Below the pieces are notes generated by a model. It was not told the origin of the DNA and made no database searches. It was given only the letters and a program-made list of their open reading frames with translations. From Calamus simplicifolius (taxonomy: Eukaryota; Streptophyta; Magnoliopsida; Arecales; Arecaceae), in assembly GCA_900491605.1 (NCBI GenBank), contig UESW01001787.1, forward strand, positions 136,402-200,401: a DNA stretch of 64,000 nt. The letters run 5' to 3'. This document shows, one piece after another, positions 38,922 to 50,900 of this stretch (position 1 is the stretch's first letter; each line of letters opens with the position of its first letter). Both the position numbers and the translations under genes were made by a program.

Positions 38922-41900
38922 AGAAGAGAAAGAAGAAGATTCTAAAGAAAATATCCTAAAAGATTCTTAGAACTAAGAGCAATGAATAATTTAATTAAGG
39001 TTTAATAATTCTTAGCAATCAAGTTAACAAAGATTAGACTCTCTACTCTAGGTTTATCCTAGATCTAGACAGCTCCTAACTTCCAAGATCACCTTGGAGC
39101 CTTCCAAGTCAAAAATTAGCTGATCAACTAGCCAGTTAAGGGTAAGGTCAGTGAAGTCCCCTTGTTGCTTACTAGGTAAACGAACATAACCAATTAAGTA
39201 ACCACTTTCCTTTCCTTTTCTAGACATCAGTTAAGCAGTCAATCTCGACCCGGTCCAACTCTTTTGGGTGCTTTGTCCTATTGAGCTCGAGTTCCTTAGG
39301 GGCTGATGTCTAGTTAATTTTAGAGTTAAAGGTTTGGGTTAATGCAAAATGAAGGATGTGGTTTGTGGGCCAAGGAAGGATGGATGAAATCCCCACCTTA
39401 TCTTGATTAGGGGTTTGTGCCCTTAAAGTTAATTATGAAAATGCTATTCAACAAGCAGATCTCCACCTCTTGAAATTATCAAACAAAATTAATCTAATTA
39501 CTTTTTTTTTAAAGATTTTTGTGATTAGGTTTCTAATTTCCTAATAAATTATGAGATGTTAATGGAAGAATTTTGAGTTTTGCAGAAAATAAATTTACCT
39601 AAGTCAATCTAAGCATAGAAATAAAATAATTATTTTGTTTATATATTTAGTTATATTTATATCTTTTTTTGTTTTGTTTTCTTAAATTAATTATTTTTAT
39701 GGAAGTTGTCTTAGGGTTTTATTTAATGTTCTTTTAAGGTAAGTTAATTAAAAGGAAAAGTTGATTAGGTTAAAAGTGGATTTGTGATGAGAAGGAAAGT
39801 AATTTTTTTATGTTAAAAATAAAATAAAAAACTAACAATTAAGGTAACTATATAAAAAATAATAATAAGCTAAAGAGAGCAATAACTATTCAATAAAAAT
39901 GAATTTTTTTTACTCTTTTCTTTTATATAGAAGCAAGAATAATAATGAAACAATAAAAAAATAAAAAAGGAATAAAATTAAGAAAAAAAATTCGTAATTT
40001 TTTTTTATTTTTTTTGAAGTAATCGTGCCTGGATCCCCGGCAACGGCGCCAAAATTTGATCGCTGTCGTTGGCGGTCAAAAATAAAACCTACTCACTACT
40101 ATAGCTAATGTGAATCGGGATCGTATCCTCGGGGATCAAGTGCAATTATTTCACGAAAGAGAAAAGAAAAATTTATCTATAAAAGATTATAATAAGAATA
40201 GCGGTTATTAAAAGATAATAACTAATTAATTAACAAAATTCAAATAGCAGGAGAAGCAATCCAGGAATCCGAATCCACCATGCAAACAAGTTTTATCTCC
40301 TTTTTTTAATGTTGCAATAGTAATAATTTTTATCAATTTAAAATTAGAATAATTTATCTTTTGTCAGGCACGAACCGTATTAGGAGATCACGGCACGTCC
40401 GCTTAGAGTATAAACTATCTAATAATTGCAAGGTAAAGGGTCTAATCTATTATACTATGATCAGTCTCTCTTAGGCACGTACCGTATCTAAGATCACGGT
40501 ACGTCGATAGAAGGTACAGGCCGTGTATGCCAGATCAAAATCTCAATCGAAAAAATAACTCAAAAGATATAATAAGAAGAGCATAATTTTTATTGCATAA
40601 AAATTAAGAACAAAAAGAAAGATAAAACCTGATTACAGGCTTCATCATCATCCCAAGTTGAAGGAATCTAGCCACGCATTGCTGCTGCCAGCATCCCCTC
40701 CATAATTTTCCTCTCCCAGGCCTAAATATAATAATCTAAATAAAAGAAGAATAAAAAGAGCTTTGTAGAAACTCTTCTCCCAACTACTGCCTGAAGTCCT
40801 TTTATAGAGCTCGTCTAGGATTTTTCTAGTCAAAGTTGGAGTCCATCGGGCGCTCAAGATCGTTCAGATATCATGAGAAAATTTTTCAGCCATCCGTTCA
40901 GCATCACCTGTCTTAATTTGCATCGAAAATCATACGAAATCATCTTTTTCTTTTTTTTGGGCAAACCGAGTCCTGATTTGAGTGCCATCTGCATCGTTGG
41001 ACTCCAAAAATTGAACTCTTTCCATCTATAGGCTTTTTTCTACAAACATCCATAAAAAGTATCAATTCTTAATAAATTTAAAGTAATTAATATTTATTTT
41101 AATGGTTAAATTAGGATAATAAACAGACTTATCAATTTGCAAAGAAAAATTTGATTTCATTGATGGAAAATTCTGCACATGAAGTTCATGAAAAACTAAA
41201 AAACAAAATAAGCCTTCAAAAAGGCACAGTACTGTAGCTTTGCTATTCATGCTGCAGTACACTGAACAATAACCCTCCTCTTTTTTTAATCTTAAAATGA
41301 CTAGACAAGTCACTTGAATACAGTTCCTTTCGCATGATACTAAACAAAACATGGCTAAAATAGAATATATAATTAAAATAAAAATGACACTGAGACCCAA
41401 TGCTTGACACACTCCACTGATGCTTGATGATATTCATGAAGCTCCTGTCATGGTGCGAGGTCATTCAAGTCATTCCAAAGGCTTGGATGTTTCTTTGCTT
41501 TCCTTGCATAAACTTGAACTTGTTGAAATCCCCATCGGTAAGCCTTCAAATTTTATTTTGCCTACCTAATGCTTCAGGAGGCTCATGATGACTCTTGATT
41601 GCTTCTAGCATGACAAATCTTGAAAGTTAAATTATTCTTGTGGGACTTTCATATTTGAATGACATGTATCAACGCTTGACTGATGAACTGGGCTTGTGCT
41701 AGTGGTTATTCTCCTCCAACAAACAGAGGTTTTGGGTTCAGATCTTAGGTGGTGCATCCTCATGTATTTGGACAGAGGTAATTAATTGTGGTGTGGGTAG
41801 CCTCTCTCCCTTTCTCTTAAAAGATTCATTAATATTTCTCCTACCTCAAATTAGGTTTACCTTTTTTTTTAATTGATCTTGAGACAACTTCAGATTGTCT

Positions 41901-44900
41901 TTATGGTGACATATGGATTGGAAGTTTCTCTTATTAAAAATAGCAAAGTAGAAGGGGCTGTTTGGAGCCCTATAATCAAAATTACCCTGCATGTTGAGTC
42001 ACAGGACACCTCATTCCATCTTTTTGCCATCTTTTTGGAATGCCATAATTTAATTACATATGGTAGATCAAGTTACACTTGGATTGCAACTGAGACCTAA
42101 AAAAATGCAAGTTAATTTGCAGCTAAATTGGCTGCAAGTCAACATGTAATGAGTTGACTCACAATTTTGAAACACGAGAACAATCACATTTAATATTATA
42201 ACATAATACCATTATAATAATATATATAATATAATAGAGGAAATTATAGCAAGACCCTTTAAGTTTGGCCAATTTGCACATTGATGTCAAAAGATTTTTT
42301 GTTTTTTCCGAAGATCCCAAAACTTTTATTTGGTATCCATGCGTTCGGTGCTTGGTGAATAGTCTTTGATTTTGAGGGGACTAAAGCCTAGAAGTTTTAT
42401 TTGGTGAAGTCAAGACTTCTATCTACAGGCCCCTAAAACTTTTATTTGGTATCCATGCGTTCGGTGCTTGGTGAGTAATCTTTTATTTTGAGGGGACTAA
42501 AGCCTAGAAGTTTTATTTGATGAAGTCAGACTTCTATCTACAGGCCCCTAAATGAGTTGCGTGCCCCATTCATCTTGGTGCTGGTTTCGAAATTGTGCAC
42601 GTGACTTTATATCATGCGAACGTAGGATGGATATATAATGCGTAGCCTCTCATTCCTCTCCTTGCCGTCAAAAGTGTGCTTTACTAAATCTGTCATTTTC
42701 AGCTGACCACTAGGAAGGCATGGTTCAAATGTTTTCTAAACTCAAGCTTATTGAAATTTAAACTAAATTCTAATCTTATAACTAATTTTCAAGTTAGTTT
42801 AGGAGATCACCAAGCCATTGCCATAAAAGCACTGATTAAGGTCTTGTACCATAAAAATGTTTTGCTAGTATAGAATGGCACTATTCTGGGATAGCTACCT
42901 TTTGTATTTTGCTGGATGAGTCTCGCAAACACCTGTGTGGATAATTGTGGGTCTCAGAGAAGCCGTTTTATTTGCTAGAAGCCTTGGCACATGGTCAGGC
43001 ACATGACTGGCTCAGCAAAGTACAACATTGTAGGTGCTACGCCTACTTTTTAGAGGAACTTAATGTGGTACTTTAGTGGCTTGTATGGAACCAATTGCTG
43101 CCTTTTTTTGAGGTTATTTTCCAGAGAAAAAGTGACAGCATGGATTTTTAGCTGTTCATTGAACATTACAATTTTTAGCTAACTAATATGTATTTAAATG
43201 AACATTCAAATATGGTTAACTGATTCGATGGCTTATTCTGTTGCTACTTTCTCTAGCTATTGGCTACTGTAAGACGTGTGAACTATTTGGGCCATCAGGG
43301 AAAATAATCAGTGGTGTGTGCTTTTGTGATTCATATACAAAATTTTTTTGCGATGCACATGGAATTATGTCCTTGTACCATGTTATGATTTCCAGCTTTA
43401 TCATATAAGCTAGGATTCAAATACTGGTCTGTACTGCTATGTACCATCTACGAACCGGTACCTGGTACCCTTTCTGGTAGGTGAACTGGCCTGTATCATC
43501 CCCAAATGCTTGACACAAAGTGTTAAGGTACGTTCACCTATATCATCCCCAAATGCTTGATACAAAGTGTTAAGGTACTTTCAGAACCACTTTTTGTCTC
43601 AGTGACAGCTGGTACACTGTCAGTGGCACGTACTGTACCGACTCATGAGCTTCAGTACCTTATGTGGGACTTAAATCCTTGCACTGAAAGTCTTGTTGAA
43701 GTACATATTTTTATCAATATTTTTATTGATTTCTTTATCTAATCGTCAGTTGTACTAGTTTTTGAATATATTGAATTTCATGATTCTTTTGGAAAAATAA
43801 TAGAGCTCGTGTTTAGTTAATTGAACCAGCTTAAAGTTTAACTTGGGTATGTTTTCTAAATGTTGATCTCTGTTGCAGTGTGATGAACTTGTTGGCGGAA
43901 ATATATTCTCAGCCAGAGATGGTTCCGAGGATGTTAGATACCCTGACATTGGCTGATAAGCAGGAATTTGATCTTAATGAAGTATCTCAAGCTGAAGAAC
44001 ATGGAGATGACACTAAGCAGATGGACAATCCTTATATATTGTCCACTCTAACACCCAGGCTGTGGCCATTTATGAGGCACAGCATCACTTCAGTTCGTCA
44101 TTCTGCTATACGCACTTTGGTAAATGTTTCATATATGGCTTGATGCTAGCACCCAACTTTCAGAAGATTTTATACTAGGAGTCAGTTCTCATATATTATT
44201 GACTAGGGTTGATCAGCTATGATGATTCAATATATTGCTGCCAACTTCTATACTGGCATTTCTAGTGCTTCTGAGATATTAAACAATTAAGATAATATAT
44301 GCAGATATGCACCTGATTTTAACTTTGTCAAGTACCTGAATCTTTGTAGGAGCGGCTTCTTGAAGTTGGTTATACAAGGAGTTCTTCTGAGTCTATGGCT
44401 AATAGATTCTGGCCTGCTTCAATACTTGGTGATGCATTACAGATTGTTTTTCAGAATCTGCTTTTGGAATCAAATGATGATATTCTTCAGTCTTCAGAGA
44501 GGGTGTGGAGACTCCTGCTTCAGGTTTTCTGGATACTGACAATGTGACCTAATTGTTTTCTGTTTTTATTTTTTAAATGATGAAGAAATGCTTGCCATTT
44601 CTGGTTAGACCTGAATTATTGATGCAATAAATTGATTACAGTGCCCAGAGCAGGACTTAGAAGCTGCTGCGAGGGCACATTTTGCTACTTGGATGCAGTT
44701 TGCGACTACTCCATGTGGTTCCCATTTGGATACAACAAAAATGTTTTGGCCGATTGTGCTTCCTTGCAAAAGTCGTTCCAGAGCTGCTGCTAAGATGAGA
44801 GCTGTAAAGCTTGAAAATGAAAGTGATAAAACATTTTCTGGTGATTTTGCCAAAGAAAACAATCTACAGGAGAAAATTCTTGATGTCTCCATCAATATTC

Positions 44901-47900
44901 CTAAGATAATTGTTAATGCAGATAGCGAAAGGTCTGTCACTCATACGAGGGTCATTACTGCAACAGCCCTGGGTATTTTTGCCTCTAAGTTGCCTGAGAC
45001 TTCCCTCAATGTTGTTGTTGATACATTATGGTGTGACCTTACCTCCTTATCCGGAGTCCAGAGACAGGTATACTGCATTTTCAATTTCTCTTTCCGTTTA
45101 TGGTGAGATTTATGCTACCTTTTTGAATTTTAATGGCTGCTGACTTCCATTATTCACTTATACTGAAATGATGGCATGTTTTTCCAGGTGGCTTCTATGG
45201 TTCTTGTGGCTTGGTTTAAAGAACCTCGAAACAAGGATCCTGCTAAATCTCAAAAAGTCTTGCTAGGCATTTTGGACCATTTAAAGCAATGGTTGTTGGA
45301 TTTGTTGGCCTGCTCTGATCCATCATTTCCTACGAAAGATTCAGTTCTTCCCTATGCTGAACTTTCAAGAAGTTATGCTAAAATGCGTGATGAAGCCAGC
45401 CTGCTGTTCCGCTCTGTCGATTCTTCTGGTGCATTCAATGATATTGTTTCAAGTATTAACTTTGATGTAAATACGCTAAGTGTTGATGAAGCAATTAACT
45501 TTGTTTCCAAACTTTCATTGCCTTTCGAATCCATGGGTGTTGGAACTGTTGAAAAACACCTTTTGGATGATATAGAGTCATTGAGACAAGAGTTCTGGCT
45601 ACATCAGGCTACTTAAAATGCCTTCAGGTTTTTGCTTATACTGCTCACTCATGCATTATCTTTCATTTCTTATTTCACTCATTTGTTCATTTTTTATTTG
45701 AAGTTTTGATAAACTAGAACTGGAATTTGGTTTAGATGATGACCTTATTAAATTTTTCTTGATAATGCTCTTTGTTTTTTGATTTGAAGGGATTTTTTTT
45801 TTTTGGCATTTTCACGTGCTCTATCTTACTTTGAACTTATATGCAGAACAATTTACATTTGACTGTCTCAGCCTTGGTTGCTGCTGCAGTAGTCTGGATG
45901 TCAGAATTACCTTCAAGGCTCAATCCTGTTATTTTGCCCTTAATGGCTGCTGTCAAAAGGGAACAGGTTAAATATCAAAGACAACATCTCTGTGCAAAAG
46001 TTTTCCTTTTATTTCAATAATTTGTAATAACTTCATGTATACTTTCCATGCACAGGAGGAAATATTACAACAAAAGGCTGCTGAAGCACTTGCTGAGCTT
46101 ATTTTTTATTGTATTGGGCGTAAACCTTGTCCTAATGACAAATTAATTAAGAATCTTTGCAGCTTGACTTGTGCAGATTCTTGTGAGACACCCCAAGCTG
46201 CAATCATAAACTCGATGGAGGTCATTGAGGAGCAAAATTTGTTGTCTTTTGGAAAGGCTGTTAGCAGTCAGAAGACTAAGACTCAAGTGCTATCTGCTGG
46301 TGAAGATAGGTCTAAGGTGGAAGGCTTTATAAGTAGGCGTGGATCAGAGATGGCTTTGAGGCATTTATGCCTGAAATTTGGGCCCTCATTGTTTGACAAA
46401 CTTCCAAAGCTGTGGGAATGCCTGACTGAGGTTCTCAAACCTCTTTCTTTGGGAAGTCAGCTTCTTACAGATGAGCAGAAGATGCTACAAATGACTGACA
46501 TTTGTAAGGACAAGGATCCACAAATTCTAATAAACAACATCCAGGTTGGTTTTACTTTTAGTTACTGATTTTAGCAGAATCTTGCTCTGTATGAAGCATT
46601 TTATCTTAAACATCCTTTTAGCAAGTAAAAGATGAATGACATTGTTGACATGATGGGCTTCGTACCTCTCCGTCGCATCTCCTTATAGTACACATTCCAC
46701 AGTTTTTCTTGTAGTTTTTGTCCACCAAATGTTTTATGTTAAACATGCTGACAGAGTTATATTAAACACTTGTTGTGTTTGATGCGGTTTTACTGAATTT
46801 TTCTATGATAAGTTTCCTTTGTACTTCACTTAAGTTGGTACTGCATGTGTTATTAACTTGTCTTGCTTCATTAAGATGCTGATAAATTGTATGGACAGTT
46901 TATTTATCTGGTAATCTTTTATGTTTGGGGCCTTTCTTTGGTTGAATGCACTTTAGGCAACTGTTTCTATGTCAGACTAAAAAAGTGCATGCCATTTTGT
47001 TAGATGAGCTCCTTTGTGATCAAGTCCCTCCCCCCCTTTTTAATAATTTTGCTAAAGAAATGATTTTCTAATTTTCAGTTGGCTGTGCACAATTATATCT
47101 TTGAGCCATTAACAAAGAACTCCCAAAAAAATTGAAAAAGAATTTTGTTTTGTTTTGTTTTGAAAGTCTGATAATAGAAAATGTTGGCTATCAAAAATTT
47201 TCAAGGTTCCCATATTTATATGTTTTAGAATCTATGAACTTCTTTTCTGTCTCCTATCTCTGTGAACATCTTCTGTTTTGTGTTATCATTTTTTTATTAA
47301 AATACATTTTTGATCTTTTTTTACGATGTATTGTGGGCTTTGGTTGTGCGCAGACACATCCTCATAGGTTTCTTAGTTTGCTGGACCTTACAGAACCATC
47401 GAAAATATATAAGATTATATGCATGAGCAAATATAGAGGTAGAGGTAGACCTAAACTAACATGGACATAAATAATTAAAAAAGATATAACTATTTGTAAT
47501 TTGAATATCGATTTAGTCCCGAACAAAGCAGAGTGGAGGAAGCAGATTCATGTAGCTGGTCCCATGTAGTTGGGAAAAGGCTTAGATGAGTTGAGTTGAC
47601 TTGAGTATATGCATGAGCAACTTCCAAGGGAACCAGAGAATTTGTACTGTCAGTGTAATCTATGCGAAAAGTGTTATTAGTTTTAAGGGTAAAATATATG
47701 CTTATTTTAGTGTTAAATTTTACATCACACAAATGTGACATGACAGGAGGGACAAGGCCCAAGGCGGCAATACATACTGAATAACCTAGTTTTAAACCAA
47801 AGAAAGATCTTATTTTATTATTTTGTTAGAAATGGTCTTTATGTCATTCAGCTTCACAAATCAAAGAGACAGTGGAGGTCACTTCCTTGGCTGCAAATGC

Positions 47901-50900
47901 AGAAGGGAGGTGAAAACTGATAATGTTTCATAAAACTAGATATGACCCAATTTTAGTAAGAGGAAAGTTTGATCAGGTAGTACCGAGTGCACCAATTCGA
48001 AATCATCTAAATGTGAATAGTTTTTGAGGGTTTTTTCGGGGCAATCGCCTTGTCCCACCCCTTTCTACCTATTTAGGAGGCTGGAAACCCGATCCGAGAG
48101 AAGATGAGTTGCCATCAAAGCTGGGTTAAATATATCCTACTGCTCAGGATCTTCTGCGAAGAAACTTGCTTAATGAAAAGAAGAAAAAAAAACCCATATA
48201 TCTCAATAATAGGATTTTTATGAATGGTAACAATAGCAGCAAAATTTCATTATTTGCTGTCTTAAATTTTGAAGTTTGGCCTCAAACTTGTTGTCTTTAG
48301 AGGTTCTTTTCTAAATACATCATGGACTGTTATAATTTCAAGCATTTTTCCTATGTTTGATTGTGCAAAAATGCCTAATTTGGGCAACATTCTGAGCATT
48401 TGAAAGACCTAAAGTGTTCCTTTATTATTATACTCAAGAAGTTCTATGGATTCAAGTGTGCGACCAAAGAATGACTAACCCATCAAGACCGCTTTATATT
48501 GCGAAAGATTGTGGATAGCTTTCTGGATGGTTAGGGTATGAGGCAAGCTTTGTATATCCTGGATGTTTGTAATCAAGACAGATTATGTCTCAAACTGCCT
48601 TGCCGTTAGAACTGAGATTTTGATTTAGACTGAAAATTGTACCATTTTATGATCCATAGTATGGTTTGGTTTTCAAAGCATTACAGGCGACTATTTGAGC
48701 TGTGGTTTGTTCTTTACCTGCTTTATCATCCCTGAAATGCAAGATTTGTTGCTGTACCAGTTTGATTTTCCTTTTGGTAGTAATTCATGTTTCCATCTTC
48801 TCACTACTTGTCATGTTTTTCCTACGTAAAAATGCCTCGTTTTCCAGGTGGTTCGTTCAATTGCTTCTATGGTGGATGAGTCATTAAGGCCGCAACTTCT
48901 CACTCTTCTTTCATGCATTCTTTGGTGCATCCGTCATTACCATGTTGCTGTTAGATTAGCTGCTTCAAGGTGTATCACCTCCATGGCCAAATCAATGACA
49001 GCTAGTGTGATGGGAGCAGTGATTGAAAAAGTTATTCCTATGTTGTCAGATATGACATCTGTGCATGCAAGACAGGGAGCTGGAATGCTCGTGAGCTTGC
49101 TTGTTCAGGGTTTGGGTGTGGAGCTGGTTTCTTATGCTCCTTTACTTGTGGTTCCACTCCTGAGATGTATGAGCGATTGTGATCATGCTGTTAGACAGAG
49201 TGTTACACATAGTTTTGCTGCACTTGTACCTCTGCTGCCACTAGCTAGGGGACTCCCTGCACCAGTTGGACTGAGTGAAAGTTTATCTAGGAGCACAGAA
49301 GATGCACAGTTTTTAGAACAACTTCTTGATAACTCCCACATTGATGATTACAAGCTCTTTGTCGATCTCAAAGTGTCACTGAGAAGGTACTTTCTACACT
49401 ATCTTTTGTTTTATTTGATGTCATGGCATTATTAATGCTGCTTGTTGATATTGTTTTTTGATTAGGATTCATAAATACATGGACACATGGATATATAGTG
49501 AATTACCCTAACTAATGGACTGTCTGCCATTTTATCCGGGTGGTGGAATCATGACATTCTCATCCATTAAATTTTAAGGAGGGTCAATTCCCTTAATTAT
49601 GCCAAATGTTTTAACCTTTTATTGTTACTTTTATCAGCTTTCTGCTGGTGTCAGGCTCCAAATGTCATTGGGCACTCTCCTTGAATATCTGCCCTTCTCC
49701 ATAAACACACGTGCGCATGGGATTTTTGTGTGTGTGGGGGGGGGGGGGGGGGGTTGCACCTTTTGTCCCTACTTAACTTCCTTTATACCGCTTGCAGAAC
49801 TCTTGCACATCTATCGATCCAATACAATCATGTCTGATTGAAGTTGCGTTTGGAGGGTTTCTTTTTTTATTTGAAATCAAAATATTCTTTTATTTCTTGA
49901 CAGTGAAATGTGACCAAAGTCATGAGTTTATTATCCAAGTGCAGAACAAGTTTACAAGGTCTCATTTTTGTGTTGCTGTGTCATTGCATAGGAGGGGGAT
50001 AGGGGCACAAAACAAAAAGAAAGAAGGGAATGGGGTTTTCCTCATTTTTAACATAGCAGGTCTCCCACTGGGAGGCCCGCACGATGGTCTATTAGCTCAG
50101 TGGCACACCTGATATGATATGAGATTCTTTATTAGGGTTTGGTCGAAAGGCTGGGACTTTTTTGGGGGGGGGGGGGGGGGTTGTGTGCAGTAAAATAATG
50201 GAGCAGTATGAGATGGTGGGAATAGCAAAATCATGAAATTGTCTGCTCGAGTAGAAATTTCCACTCTGTAGACTTGAGGAATTTTGTTAATCACTGCATG
50301 ACTGAGCATGGTGTCAACCATTAACCATATATTGTAATTTCAAAAGATTGTAAAATCATTAATTTTGTACTTCCAGACAGACCTTATTCATGGATTTGCC
50401 ACACAATGATCTGTTGTCACATCTGTTAAGCCTCTGCTTATTCCTTATCTGTTCATTGGTTTGTAATTTCAGCCAGAATATTTCAAGTCTAAAAATAATT
50501 TTATAAATGGTTCTTGACATCTCATTAGCTTTTGTTGATCACATGAGACTCCTGCAACACTTTCGGCATCATTAATTTTGCTCTAAAATCAATTGGGCAA
50601 GCCTTCATCTGTCTTTTTGATTTATTTTAAGAGTCTTGGGCACTAGGAGGGAAGTTGCTGAGGTTTTATTTATTTGCCTTGCAGGCTTTTCTTCGACTTC
50701 TCTGGTCTTTTTGCTCACTATCTTTATCTTATCAGACAATCAAATTTGTAGTTCAGTGTTCATAATTTTTTAATATGCTTTCAGTTTATATTGTATGTTT
50801 TAGATATTAAATCTGGGCCATGGTTGCAGTTTTAAGCCTGATAATTGTTTACAACTATTTTATCTAGATTGGCATTGAAATCCCCATCTGTTCTTTTTTT

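Larger units (their letters stand above)
33700..41134 (-). mobile_element. Ty3/gypsy LTR retrotransposon, pol-deleted, antisense in intron 11
   Basis: A 7,435-bp element bounded by the 5-bp TSD ATTTG (33695-33699 and 41135-41139). LTRs at 33700-34794 and 40057-41134 both run TGATCGCTGTCG to GACTTATCA. A primer site complementary to the plant tRNA-Asp 3' end lies next to the right LTR, and a purine tract (minus strand AAGTTGGGGGTG) lies next to the left LTR, so the element reads on the minus strand. gag, protease and the first few codons of reverse transcriptase are present. Most of reverse transcriptase, RNase H and integrase are absent. The proteins resemble the Athila/Tat group of plant gypsy elements. 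Confidence 0.92.
41140..43878 (+). other. Intron 11, right part
   Basis: Non-coding. It holds a SINE-like segment (about 41686-41860), two tandem duplications (42316-42551 and 43494-43587) and a GTACC-rich stretch (43430-43660). The rest is unassigned. Confidence 0.5.
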
